In this document: positions 28,005 to 37,366 of the stretch, in pieces | Position numbering within the stretch: the stretch's first letter is position 1 | Layout: every line of letters starts with the position of its first letter | Origin: an uncultured Mucispirillum sp. | GTDB lineage: Bacteria > Chrysiogenota > Deferribacteres > Deferribacterales > Mucispirillaceae | NCBI GenBank assembly: GCA_944325215.1 | Contig: CALUZC010000005.1 | Location: 42,488 to 106,487, forward strand | Direction of reading: 5' to 3' | Length of the DNA: 64,000 nt | Program-made: the position numbers and the translations under genes | Notes under the pieces: model-generated | Databases searched by the model: none | Told to the model about the DNA's origin: nothing | What the model saw: the letters and a program-made list of their open reading frames with translations, nothing else

Positions 28005-30551
28005 ATGCGAACTAGCGTTAAGCTAAAATCTGTTAGTATGACGAAAACATTTGCTGTTATCCTTATTTTAATAATAATTTTACTTCTATTTCTTGCTATT
28101 TCTTATAAGCTTATTCACAGTGCAGAACAAATAGGTATAGATTATGTTAATTCATTTACTTCTTCAGCAGAAAAAGTTATAAATAAGCATGCCACAATAT
28201 TGGAAAGTGGAGCTTCCAGCCTTTCATATTTAATGAAAAAAAATTATACAGAAAAAGATATTCAAGAATGGATGCATAATTATATTGATTACATTGAAAA
28301 TACTATTGGGACAAAGGGGATAGATGTTTTTGGTGTTATAAACGGCAAGCTTATTTCAGGGCAAGGCAGGCTTGATAATGTTACAAAACCAATTAATGAA
28401 ATGCTTTTTTATACAGAAGCTTTAAAAAATAAAGGTAAAATTTTTTATTCTGAAATTTATACTGATATTGTAAATGGTGAAAAAGTATTTACGCTTTCTA
28501 TTTCATTAAATGATGGTAAAGATGTGTTAGCTCTTGATATTTTTCCTAAACAGCTTGGTACAAGATGGCTTTTAGATATGAGCCTTCCAAAAAATACATC
28601 TTATTTTTTAACAGACTCTAAAGGTGAGATTATTCTGCTTGCTTCACCTATTGAACAGCCATTGAATTATTTTGAATCAGTAATTAAAACGGTAATTAGT
28701 AAAATTTATTCCAGTCAAAACAATTATAATTCTGCTTTTCATCATATTATAGATTTAGAAGGTAAAAAGAGAAGTCTATTTTACAATTTTACATTAAATA
28801 ATATGATAGTAATTTTAACAATACCACAGTCTGTTTTATATACATTATCATTAGATATTATGGTAGATGATATTGTATCATTTATATATAAATATATAGA
28901 AATATTTATTGGTATTTCATTTATAATTTTATTAATAATTGTGCGAGTAGTCAAATTAAATAAAATGGTAAAATACCAAAATCAATCAATACAGGCACTT
29001 GGAAATTCTTATGTAGCAATTTTTAGAGTAAATTTAAATACTGATAAATATATAAGTATAAAAAAATCAGAATTTAATTATTCAAAAATTGCTTTTAAAG
29101 GTGATTATGCATCACTTCTATCATCATTTAATTCTGTAATGGATAAAGAGACTAGAGATGAGTTTAATAAATATTTTTCCATTGATAATATTAGAAAACT
29201 TTCTAAAGAAAACATACACGAGTTTGGTGGAGATTTTAAATGGGAAGTAAATGGAAATGCAAGCTGGTTAAATGTTGCTGTTTTATTTGATTCTTTTTTA
29301 AGTAGTGATGATGCTCTTATATGTTTGAAAAATGTTGATAATGAACGAAAAAAACAGCTTGAAAATATGCAGCTTTTAGCAAGTAATGTTAATGATATGC
29401 AAAATAATATTAAGATTAATAAGCAGTTTTATGCAAGTGTATCTCATGATATGAGAACACCTATCAATGGTATTTTTGGACTTATTAAATTATTAAAATT
29501 AAATATTGAAAATAAGGAAAAAGTAATAGAATATGCTGATAAAATTCAGGTTTCAGCAAATCTTTTAAAATCATTGGTTGATGATATTGTAGAACAAATG
29601 AAAAGTGAACAATTTCATAAAGAACAAGATATTGTAGAGTTTAATATTCATAAAGATATCGAAACTATTTTAGATGTTTTTAAAGTTCAAGCAGAAACTG
29701 AAAACAAAACTTTTAATATATATTTCAATGTGGAAGTAGAAAATGTATTGGGAGATTATAATAAATTATGCCATATTATAAATAATTTATTATCAAATGC
29801 ATTTAAATATACTAATGTAGATGATGAAATCTATTTAGGTATTAAACAGATTGGATTTGGTAACTCATTATTATATCAGTTGACTGTAAAAGACAGCGGT
29901 GTTGGTATGTCTAAATCATTTTTAAAACGCATTTTTGAGCCTTTTTCTCGAGAAAAAATGTTTAATGATAAAAAAGTGCAGGGAACAGGGCTTGGTATGT
30001 CAATTGTTTTAGACAGAGTTAAAAGTATGTCTGGTAATATTAAAATAGAAAGCAGTATTGGTGAAGGAACAGAAATAGTTATTACTTTACCATTTACAAA
30101 ACCAGTGTATGATAATGATGATATTATAGATAATGATGAATACAATGAAAATATACTTGAAAATTTAAATGTTTTAGTGGTAGATGATGATAAAGTTAAT
30201 ATGGAAATATTAAAAGAACTGTTTAAATATAAAAAAATAAATATTATTGAAGCATATAATGGAAAGGAAGCACTAGATATAATTAAAAATTTAGAAGAAG
30301 ATAGTATTGATATTATTTTAATGGATATGCAGATGTCTGTAATGGACGGCTGTGAAACTGCTATTAATATAAGGTCAATGCAAAGAAAAGATATGCAAAA
30401 TATTCCTATTATTGCACTAACAGCAAATGCTTTTAGTGAAGATATGCAGGCAACATCAAAAGCTGGTATGAATGCACATATTACAAAACCTATTAATTAT
30501 AATATTTTATTTAGAACAATATACCAGTTAATAGCAGGAAAAAAGCTTTAA
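28005..30551 (+). CDS. Hybrid sensor histidine kinase / response regulator
   Basis: An 848-residue membrane-bound hybrid kinase. It has a first membrane helix at about residues 12-32, an extracytoplasmic sensor of about 250 residues (probably a double-Cache type fold) and a second helix at about 293-315. A PAS-like stretch follows, then HisKA with the phospho-acceptor His in SVSHDMRTPINGIFG (His481), HATPase_c (NNLLSNAFKYT, DSGVGM, GTGLGMSIV) and a C-terminal receiver with VVDDDKVN and Asp774 in LMDMQMSVMDG. It has no DNA-binding output, so phosphate must pass to another protein. The two outer-membrane protein genes follow on the same strand 86 bases later. The signal sensed is unknown. Confidence 0.92.
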   Translation: MRTSVKLKSVSMTKTFAVILILIIILLLFLAISYKLIHSAEQIGIDYVNSFTSSAEKVINKHATILESGASSLSYLMKKNYTEKDIQEWMHNYIDYIENTIGTKGIDVFGVINGKLISGQGRLDNVTKPINEMLFYTEALKNKGKIFYSEIYTDIVNGEKVFTLSISLNDGKDVLALDIFPKQLGTRWLLDMSLPKNTSYFLTDSKGEIILLASPIEQPLNYFESVIKTVISKIYSSQNNYNSAFHHIIDLEGKKRSLFYNFTLNNMIVILTIPQSVLYTLSLDIMVDDIVSFIYKYIEIFIGISFIILLIIVRVVKLNKMVKYQNQSIQALGNSYVAIFRVNLNTDKYISIKKSEFNYSKIAFKGDYASLLSSFNSVMDKETRDEFNKYFSIDNIRKLSKENIHEFGGDFKWEVNGNASWLNVAVLFDSFLSSDDALICLKNVDNERKKQLENMQLLASNVNDMQNNIKINKQFYASVSHDMRTPINGIFGLIKLLKLNIENKEKVIEYADKIQVSANLLKSLVDDIVEQMKSEQFHKEQDIVEFNIHKDIETILDVFKVQAETENKTFNIYFNVEVENVLGDYNKLCHIINNLLSNAFKYTNVDDEIYLGIKQIGFGNSLLYQLTVKDSGVGMSKSFLKRIFEPFSREKMFNDKKVQGTGLGMSIVLDRVKSMSGNIKIESSIGEGTEIVITLPFTKPVYDNDDIIDNDEYNENILENLNVLVVDDDKVNMEILKELFKYKKINIIEAYNGKEALDIIKNLEEDSIDIILMDMQMSVMDGCETAINIRSMQRKDMQNIPIIALTANAFSEDMQATSKAGMNAHITKPINYNILFRTIYQLIAGKKL

Positions 30552-30637
30552 TAATTTAGTTTATTAAATATATTGTAACCTAAACACATATTTTTCCGAT
30601 TTATGTATAGGATAACTTATAAGTTTTGAGGTGAAAC

Positions 30638-31180
30638 ATGAAAAGAATATTATTTATACTAATGTTTATATTTTCTTTTACATCTTTTTCGTTTGCAGAA
30701 GATGATACCTGGATAACACTTGGTTATAGTTATTATCTTCCAGAACAAAGTGGTTCAAAAGCACCTGCTGGGCCTGTTAATTTAACTGTTGGTGGGCAGG
30801 TTATGGACTGGGTTGCTGTTGATTTAACAGTAGGCTATTTATGGGATTTAAAACCAAAAAATGCAACGACAGATATTAATACAATGCCTGTAAGACTGCA
30901 TTTCCTTTTACAGCCAATATTTGATACTGGTATGTTTGAAGTGCTTCCATATATAGGTATAGGTCCACATGTGGCAGCAAATAATACAGATTTTGCAAAT
31001 AATATATTTTCTTATGGATTTTCTGCCAAAGCTGGTGTAAGATTTATGGAAGATGGTTTACTATTTGGTATAGGTGTAGAATACTTATATAATCATTTGG
31101 AAGCAAATCATAATGGTATTAAAGAAAAATTTAATGGTTCAGGTGTTGCTTTTGGAGCAGAAATAGGAACTGTCTTTTAA
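30638..31180 (+). CDS. Small outer-membrane beta-barrel protein
   Basis: A 180-residue protein with a signal peptide (cleavage after SFAEDD region, about residue 20) followed by alternating hydrophobic/aromatic strands and a terminal strand (GSGVAFGAEIGTVF) ending in Phe, the usual signal for outer-membrane barrel insertion. Composition suggests an eight-stranded barrel of the OmpX/OmpW-like kind. A GAGGTG ribosome site precedes the ATG. It is paired with a related gene 18 bases downstream. Confidence 0.75.
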   Translation: MKRILFILMFIFSFTSFSFAEDDTWITLGYSYYLPEQSGSKAPAGPVNLTVGGQVMDWVAVDLTVGYLWDLKPKNATTDINTMPVRLHFLLQPIFDTGMFEVLPYIGIGPHVAANNTDFANNIFSYGFSAKAGVRFMEDGLLFGIGVEYLYNHLEANHNGIKEKFNGSGVAFGAEIGTVF

Positions 31181-31198
31181 ATTTTTACAGAGGTTCTT

Positions 31199-31831
31199 AT
31201 GAAACATTTAAGTAAGTTTATTTTATTTGTAGTAGTTGGAGTATGCTTTACTTATGTATCAACATCTTTTGCTCAAGAAAGCAATGAAAGAAGTAAAGAT
31301 GCATGGTTTTTATTAGGGTATGGTTATACTGTTCCATCAGACAGTGCAGTTGATGGGCTAATGGGGCCTGCCACATTAACTTTTGGTGGAGATATTTGGC
31401 GTTTTATTGGTCTTGAACTTACTCTTGGCTCTAGATGGAGATTAGGGGAGGAAACATATAGAACACTTGATGGCTCAAGTGTGGTATCTGCTAAAAATGC
31501 ACTTTGGTCATTTGATATCAAGCCATACCTTTTATTACAGCCAAAATTAGGCATAGATTTAATTTCTATTCGCCCTTATTTTGGTATAGGTCCTACTTTT
31601 TCAATTAGTGGCTATAATTCTACAGCAGAACTTATTGGTGCATCAAACTCATCATCTGATACCAGCTTTGATGTAGGTTTTTCTACAAAACTTGGTGTTC
31701 GCCTGCAGGCATTAAAATTCTTATTTGTGGGTGTAGGGGCTGAATATATGTATCACAACCCAAAATTAAGTGGTGTAAATAAAAACTTATCAGGCTTTAG
31801 TTTTGGTGGCGAAATAGGGCTTATTTGGTAA
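31199..31831 (+). CDS. Small outer-membrane beta-barrel protein, paralogue of the upstream gene
   Basis: A 210-residue secreted barrel-type protein (signal peptide to about residue 26, TSFAQ). It shares the pattern of its upstream neighbour: AWFLLGYGYTVPSDSAVDGLMGPATLTFGGDIW against TWITLGYSYYLPEQ...GPVNLTVGGQVM. Later, IRPYFGIGPTFSISG parallels VLPYIGIGPHVAANN, and a KLGVRLQALKFLFVGVGAEYMYHN segment parallels the other copy. The pair therefore arose by tandem duplication. Function unknown. Confidence 0.75.
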   Translation: MKHLSKFILFVVVGVCFTYVSTSFAQESNERSKDAWFLLGYGYTVPSDSAVDGLMGPATLTFGGDIWRFIGLELTLGSRWRLGEETYRTLDGSSVVSAKNALWSFDIKPYLLLQPKLGIDLISIRPYFGIGPTFSISGYNSTAELIGASNSSSDTSFDVGFSTKLGVRLQALKFLFVGVGAEYMYHNPKLSGVNKNLSGFSFGGEIGLIW

Positions 31832-31855
31832 TATAAAATATAAGTAAAAATATAT

Positions 31856-31882
31856 ACCCCTGCATTTTAATATGGCAGGGGT
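31856..31882 (+). terminator. Intrinsic terminator after the barrel-protein pair
   Basis: ACCCCTGC pairs with GCAGGGGT around an 11-base loop, followed by TTTT. It lies 24 bases after the second barrel gene and could also act on the minus-strand gene ending at 31893. Confidence 0.82.
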
Positions 31883-31892
31883 TTTTATTGCA

Positions 31893-32861
31893 TTATGAAG
31901 TTTTACTTTTAAAAAATGCAGGTATTATAAATAAGATTATTAAAAATGATAGAAATAGAGATGTGCTTATATAGTTAATGTCTAAAATGATATGTAAAAA
32001 GGTTATAAAAATTGCCATATCAATGCATATTACTATGTTTATAATATTATTATTTATTAAATCATTAAGTCTTAATATAAGTAAAATATAACTGCTTATA
32101 ATAATTATAAATATACATAACAACACAGCAGCGAAATAAATCAGAGTTGTAGCACTATAAAAATCACCACCATAAAACTTCATTCCTAAATCAAAACGGT
32201 AGATATATCTTAACCCTTGTATTATTTTATAGGATATAAAAGCGGTAAATATAGTTGCAGCAGGTATAAATATTAAAGCAATTATATATTCTGCTCGTGT
32301 AAGCTTTTCTTTTATGTTTAATGTTAAAATATAGTTGATAGGTCTAATGATATATTTATTTAAAGGTTTATTATTTACTATGCCTTCATATATTTTATTC
32401 TTTTTATTTGATGTTTTTTTAGTTACAGCAAGCAACATTAAAAATATATTATATATTACAAAAAATAAAAATAATACTTTTGCATTAAGAAACTGAAGGT
32501 TAAAAAGAGCTTTGCCACTAGTATCAAGCTGAACAAGGGAAAACATAAATAATATTAAAAATGGAACTACAACAATAAATATTAAAGGTATGCCACCATT
32601 TATAAACCTTTTTAGTGTAATATATATAAATGGAAGATATAAAAAGGAAATACAGCAGATAAGTATATAGGTAACAGAATAAAGGAAATTAAAGTAGTTA
32701 AGGGTATTGATATTAAATATTACGGCTCCAGTAAAAATAAAGCATACTAGCATAAATATGGTTAAAGGGAACTTTATGTATGTATTTCTAGTTATAAAAT
32801 CAATATTATAAATATCCATTACATTTTTGTAAAATAAATAAATTCTTTTAAGTAAACCCAT
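31893..32861 (-). CDS. Tandem DUF805-like membrane protein (B)
   Basis: A 322-residue polytopic membrane protein with about eight hydrophobic segments. It has two halves with the same plan: FITRNTYIKFPL then a helix bundle ending ITLKRFINGG, and KLTRAEYIIALIF then a bundle ending LILRLNDLINN. The R-x-x-Y start and RLND end of each half recall single-domain DUF805 proteins (about 120 residues, one domain), so this looks like an internal duplication. It is clearly related to the protein encoded at 35530-36471. ATG 32861 is favoured over GTG 32870 by an AGGA about ten bases before it. Function unknown. Confidence 0.72.
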   Translation of the reverse strand: MGLLKRIYLFYKNVMDIYNIDFITRNTYIKFPLTIFMLVCFIFTGAVIFNINTLNYFNFLYSVTYILICCISFLYLPFIYITLKRFINGGIPLIFIVVVPFLILFMFSLVQLDTSGKALFNLQFLNAKVLFLFFVIYNIFLMLLAVTKKTSNKKNKIYEGIVNNKPLNKYIIRPINYILTLNIKEKLTRAEYIIALIFIPAATIFTAFISYKIIQGLRYIYRFDLGMKFYGGDFYSATTLIYFAAVLLCIFIIIISSYILLILRLNDLINNNIINIVICIDMAIFITFLHIILDINYISTSLFLSFLIILFIIPAFFKSKTS

Positions 32862-32921
32862 ATTACTCACTTCCTTTTGCAGTTAAATTAGAGCCTGTGA
32901 AAAAAAGTCTGTAAATAGTGC

Positions 32922-32946
32922 AAACTACCCGTTTAACGGGTAGTTT
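32922..32946 (-). terminator. Hairpin after the 270-residue secreted protein gene
   Basis: AAACTACCCG and CGGGTAGTTT form a 10-bp stem with a 5-base loop, 12 bases past the stop of the minus-strand gene. There is only a short T run on the minus strand, so it may be an attenuator or an mRNA-end stabiliser rather than a full terminator. Confidence 0.6.
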
Positions 32947-32957
32947 TGATTAATATT

Positions 32958-33770
32958 CTAGAAGTTAAAAAATACTTGATAAAATACAGTTCCTGATGAA
33001 AAAAGTATTTTTGTGCCAGTTTCTGCTTTTATTATATAAATATTAAAATTACCGCCAGTATCTATCATTATTTTTTCTTCAGTTTTTTGTATATTTATTT
33101 TATATCTTTCATCAAATATTGGTATAGAATAGTTTGTTTTGTTATAAAAATCACTTTTCATGATTTTTACAGCCTCAGGGTATACGGATTTATATTCGTC
33201 AGAATCTTTCATAAGATATGTAAGAAGATATAAATGTTTCATAACAAAGCTGTAAACATCATCAAGTTTTGCTTTTGGAAAAAAGTATTCATTTATTTCA
33301 ACACTGTTACCTGTTTCATGAATATTATCTGTATATTTTAAAGTAATTTCTGGTCTGTATTTTTCTACCTTAATATATGTTTTATTATCAAGAACTTCAT
33401 ATAGATATGTTATATTTTTATTTTTAGGTTTTAAAACAATTCTATTACCTGTTGTAAAAGGGCCATATTCATCATGAAGAATTCTAAAAGAGTATATAGA
33501 TTGTTTAAGGTCTTTAATACTTTCTTCTCTTAATAATAAAAGCTCTATTTTATCTGCTAAATCTGGCATATTATTTTTTTTAGCATTAATAAGCTCTACA
33601 TCTAATATATGTTTATACATATTATCATAAGCCTTTTCTGTAATACATTTTTCTGCATTAAATACTATATTACCTTTTTCATTTATATCTATTTTCATTT
33701 TTTTACATGTATCTGCATAAGCTGATTGAAAAGCTAAAAGCAGAGAAAATAAAATTATTATTTTTTTCAT
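32958..33770 (-). CDS. Secreted protein of unknown function
   Basis: A 270-residue protein with a clear signal peptide (MKKIIILFSLLLAFQSAYA, cleavage after residue 19) and no further membrane segment, so periplasmic or exported. I do not recognise the family. The middle (TTGNRIVLKPKNKNITYLYEV) resembles the C-terminal part of the ankyrin-like protein encoded just upstream (SPAGNTIVFKPYMGAYYSKYRI), suggesting a shared module. It starts 5 bases after that gene ends, with its AGGAG inside the neighbour, so the two are translated together. Confidence 0.7.
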   Translation of the reverse strand: MKKIIILFSLLLAFQSAYADTCKKMKIDINEKGNIVFNAEKCITEKAYDNMYKHILDVELINAKKNNMPDLADKIELLLLREESIKDLKQSIYSFRILHDEYGPFTTGNRIVLKPKNKNITYLYEVLDNKTYIKVEKYRPEITLKYTDNIHETGNSVEINEYFFPKAKLDDVYSFVMKHLYLLTYLMKDSDEYKSVYPEAVKIMKSDFYNKTNYSIPIFDERYKINIQKTEEKIMIDTGGNFNIYIIKAETGTKILFSSGTVFYQVFFNF

Positions 33771-33775
33771 ATTTA

Positions 33776-35503
33776 TTATTCTCCTGTGTAAACAACTCTA
33801 ACATTTTTATTATTTTGTTCCATAATTGCTTTTTTATATATTTTTTTATCCTCTTCATCAATAAGAGTAATGGCAGCTTTATTATTACTTTTCTCTATTT
33901 TTAAAGTATATAAATCAAACTCATCTATAATATTCTTAACTTTCAAATTATATGAAGCATTTTTAATATTAGAGCATAAGTTATTATCTTTTATAATTTT
34001 ATTTATTTCATTTTGAATCTCATTATTATATGTAAAATAATTTATTTCACCACATACAGCTTCATTTAAAGTAACATCTTTATATTCATAAGCCATAATA
34101 ACTTTATTATTATGCTCTGTAATAACATTAGAATAAAGCCCAAATTCATGTATATAATTAAAAGAATTAAAGTTTATTCTATATTTTGAATAATATGCCC
34201 CCATGTATGGTTTAAATACTATGGTATTTCCAGCAGGTGACCAGTAAAATTCATAATCATTTATTCCATAGCTGACATTAGTGGTAAATATAGCTGCTTT
34301 TCTTGGTATTTCAATATCAGGAAATACTTTTGGGTCTTCAAAGTAGTATTTATTAATCTGCTTTACAAGGCTTGTATAGCCATATTTTTCTGCTCTTTCT
34401 TTTTCAGCTTTCATAATTTTTTCAATAAGTATTTTTTTATCTATATAATCTTTGTATTCAGTAATAGATTTAACCTGCCTTATACCATTAACTACCTGTG
34501 GTTTATTTAAAAGGTTTGCAGTATTTCTATCCTGCTGATTATATTCTTTTTTAGCAGGCAAAGGTTTATCCCAAATACCCTTATTTTTTAATTCAACAAT
34601 TACATCATAATATGTTCTATCAATATCAAATGGATAGTTTACATCAAACCCTAATTCTATAAGTTTTTCTGCCATTTCTATAAGTGGTTTTTTAGCAGTA
34701 AGAGCAGTTTTTAAAAGCATTTCTCTTGAAGATGTATATACAGACATTTTTTTATCTTTTATTAAGTATTCTGCAATTGAAATATTATTATATTTGACAG
34801 CATCAGATAAAAAATCATCATAAGTGCTTTGACTAATAGAATAATTGTTTTTTAAATTAAATCCTGCTTCATAAAGCTTAAACATTTCTTTATTTCCATA
34901 TTTTAAAAGAAAATCAACAGTACTGCATGTGTCATACTTATCAATAGAGATATATTCTATACCGGTAGAGGTAAATTCTTTAAACATATAGTTATTACCA
35001 TAAATGATAGATAATGCCGCAGGGGTAACACATGTTGTGCTTATATTTTTACCATTATAGTGAAAAATGCCATAATCTCGTTCAGTTATAGGGGTATTGA
35101 TTCTTCTTCCATTTTTAACATAAGTATTAAGAAGTGTTTTAAATATTTTTTGGCTGTTATAAACAACTGTAACATGAATAGGCATAACATTAATCTCACT
35201 ATCCATAATAGTAAATGATTCATTATATACATTATCTAACTCATATTCATTTTTTTTAATAAGATTATCAAATTCTTTTAAATTATCTTTCTGAATAGCT
35301 TTTATAAGGTTTATTTCATATTTACACCTTTTAACAGCATCTTCATTACGGTAATAACTCCTATTACTTTCTAATTTTGTAAATTTGGAACAATTTGTTT
35401 TAAGCACTGAATCAAAATATTCATTCAATGTCATTGCTTTTTCTTCTGCATATACGGTTCCAGTAACACATATAAGCATAATAAATGCTAAAAATAATTT
35501 CAT
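33776..35503 (-). CDS. Secreted protein with degenerate ankyrin repeats
   Basis: A 575-residue protein with a signal peptide (residues 1-19, ending VYA) and then several degenerate ankyrin-type helical pairs from about residue 45 to 310 (for example INLIKAIQKDNLKEFDNLIKK, DAVKYNNISIAEYLIKDKKM, IEMAEKLIELGFDVNYPF). A beta-rich C-terminal region of about 180 residues shares a GN-x-IV-x-KP motif with the neighbouring 270-residue protein. Ankyrin repeats mediate protein-protein contacts, so an exported binding or inhibitory role is plausible but unproven. Strong GAGAGGG precedes the ATG. Confidence 0.7.
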   Translation of the reverse strand: MKLFLAFIMLICVTGTVYAEEKAMTLNEYFDSVLKTNCSKFTKLESNRSYYRNEDAVKRCKYEINLIKAIQKDNLKEFDNLIKKNEYELDNVYNESFTIMDSEINVMPIHVTVVYNSQKIFKTLLNTYVKNGRRINTPITERDYGIFHYNGKNISTTCVTPAALSIIYGNNYMFKEFTSTGIEYISIDKYDTCSTVDFLLKYGNKEMFKLYEAGFNLKNNYSISQSTYDDFLSDAVKYNNISIAEYLIKDKKMSVYTSSREMLLKTALTAKKPLIEMAEKLIELGFDVNYPFDIDRTYYDVIVELKNKGIWDKPLPAKKEYNQQDRNTANLLNKPQVVNGIRQVKSITEYKDYIDKKILIEKIMKAEKERAEKYGYTSLVKQINKYYFEDPKVFPDIEIPRKAAIFTTNVSYGINDYEFYWSPAGNTIVFKPYMGAYYSKYRINFNSFNYIHEFGLYSNVITEHNNKVIMAYEYKDVTLNEAVCGEINYFTYNNEIQNEINKIIKDNNLCSNIKNASYNLKVKNIIDEFDLYTLKIEKSNNKAAITLIDEEDKKIYKKAIMEQNNKNVRVVYTGE

Positions 35504-35529
35504 TTTTCCCTCTCTTTTTATTTATTTAT

Positions 35530-36471
35530 TTATGATAACATTTGCTTTTTTATAGATTTTCCATTTATAAATGCAGGTATTATGAATAGAGATATGGCAT
35601 ATACAAATATCCCTGCTAAATTATCTTTGACTATTAATACTTTTATTCCAACTGCTAGAAGTATAATATAAGCTGTAATAATAGAAAATTTTACATAGAA
35701 GTTTTTTGTAATATCATTAAGTCGCAAAATAAATAATAGAAAAAATAAAATAATAATAACTGCTGCACATACAGCGAAACTTATGAATATTATTAAATAT
35801 GGGCCAACAACATCTAATACAAATGGACCATCGCCTGTAAATATATTTGCAGCATTTAAATTACTTCTGTAAAATATTCTTAATAATATAACTAATATAT
35901 ATGATAAAACAAACATGCAAATAGGTAATATAAAAGCTAATATGCAGGATATAATATACTTTTCTCTATTAATAGATACTTTCAAATTTAAAGTAATCAA
36001 ATCATTAAAAAGATGTAGTAAATTTAATTTTTCATTATCTTCATTTAACTTTTCATAAGTAATTTCTTTGATTTTTTTAGAAACTGGTAAAATTAACCCT
36101 GATAAAAATAATAATGGAAAATATACAAGAAATATAATATTATAATACTTTTCAAGAGGTATAATCATTTCCAGGTCCTCAGTTGATACTTGAAGAACTA
36201 AAATTATATAAGGAATTAAAAAAGATAATATAAAAGCAGGAATAGTAGTAATAATAGTATTTTTTAACCTGTTAAAAGTTGCAATAAATAATAATGGAAA
36301 AAAGAGAACTAAAACTAAACCTGCTAATGCTGATACAAATTTTATTGGGACAGAATAAAATAATAAAGTAATAAGTGAATATATCACTAAAACTATTAAA
36401 TATTCTTTTCTTGTTACAGGTTTATTATCATATAAATCTACTATGTGTTTATATAAGTTGTTATTATCCAT
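35530..36471 (-). CDS. Tandem DUF805-like membrane protein (A)
   Basis: A 313-residue polytopic membrane protein, first gene of the minus-strand cassette. As in protein B it has two similar halves: PVTRKEYLIVLVIY ... FNRLKNT and SINREKYIISCIL ... LRLNDITK, each with several helices, and both proteins end in FIIPAF followed by a charged tail. ATG 36471 is preferred over ATG 36504 because AAAGGA is 7 bases upstream of it. Probably an integral inner-membrane protein; no catalytic motif seen. Confidence 0.72.
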   Translation of the reverse strand: MDNNNLYKHIVDLYDNKPVTRKEYLIVLVIYSLITLLFYSVPIKFVSALAGLVLVLFFPLLFIATFNRLKNTIITTIPAFILSFLIPYIILVLQVSTEDLEMIIPLEKYYNIIFLVYFPLLFLSGLILPVSKKIKEITYEKLNEDNEKLNLLHLFNDLITLNLKVSINREKYIISCILAFILPICMFVLSYILVILLRIFYRSNLNAANIFTGDGPFVLDVVGPYLIIFISFAVCAAVIIILFFLLFILRLNDITKNFYVKFSIITAYIILLAVGIKVLIVKDNLAGIFVYAISLFIIPAFINGKSIKKQMLS

Positions 36472-36577
36472 ATTATATCCTTTTTTGATAAGATAATGTA
36501 TCAAATATAATAAAATTTTTCAACTTTTAAAATAATATTATTGATTTTAATTTCTATATAGGTTATCTTTTATAGTC

Positions 36578-36583
36578 TATAAT
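36578..36583 (+). promoter_or_regulatory. -10 box before yebC
   Basis: A perfect TATAAT 36 bases before the yebC ATG; no convincing -35 at the right spacing. It would start the yebC-ruvCAB-radA unit. Confidence 0.45.
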
Positions 36584-36619
36584 TTTAAAAAGTGAAATAT
36601 ATAATGGAGGAATAAAACT

Positions 36620-37363
36620 ATGGCAGGACATAGTAAGTGGGCAAACATTAAACACAGAAAAGAAGCTCAGGATAATAAAAAAGGTAAAATTTTTACTAAA
36701 ATAGCAAGAGAATTAACTGTTGCTGCAAAAATTGGTGGTGGCGACCCTGCTTCTAACTCTCGCCTTCGTTTAGCTTTAGATAAAGCACGTGCTGCAAATA
36801 TGCCTAAAGATAATGTGGAACGAGCTATTAAAAAAGGAACAGGGGAAGGTAACGACCAAGTATTTGAAGATATTACTTATGAAGGATACGCTCCAGGTGG
36901 TGTTGGTATTTTAGTAAAAACTCTTACTGATAATAGAAATAGAACTATTATGGAAGTTAGAACTGTTATTACTAAACGTGGTGGTTCTATGGCTGAGGCT
37001 GGCTCTGTTGCTTGGCAGTTTGAAAATAAAGGTATTATTGAAGTGCCAGTAACTGCCTGCTCTGAAGATGATATTATGAACCACGCTTTAGAAGCAGGTG
37101 CTGAAGATGTGGTAACAGATGGGGATATTTATTCTATCACTACAGAACCTTCTGAATTTGAAAACGTTAAAAAACATTTAGAAAGCAATAATATTCAAAT
37201 AGATTTTGCAGAACTTTCTATGAAACCTAAAACAACTATTGATGTGGAAGGCGAAGCTGCTAAAAAATTAATTGCTTTAGTGGAAGCATTAGAAGATTTA
37301 GATGATGTACAGGAAGTTTACGGCAACTATAAAATAGATGATTCTGTTTTTGATGAGCTTTAA
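36620..37363 (+). CDS. yebC: YebC/PmpR-family protein
   Basis: A 247-residue TACO1/YebC family protein, typical start MAGHSKWANIKHRKEAQDNKKGKIFTK and central YEGYAPGGVGI. Members act in transcription control, and recent work links them to translation of proline-rich stretches. GGAGG precedes the ATG. It stands immediately before ruvC, a widely conserved order. Confidence 0.96.
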   Translation: MAGHSKWANIKHRKEAQDNKKGKIFTKIARELTVAAKIGGGDPASNSRLRLALDKARAANMPKDNVERAIKKGTGEGNDQVFEDITYEGYAPGGVGILVKTLTDNRNRTIMEVRTVITKRGGSMAEAGSVAWQFENKGIIEVPVTACSEDDIMNHALEAGAEDVVTDGDIYSITTEPSEFENVKKHLESNNIQIDFAELSMKPKTTIDVEGEAAKKLIALVEALEDLDDVQEVYGNYKIDDSVFDEL

Positions 37364-37366
37364 TAT

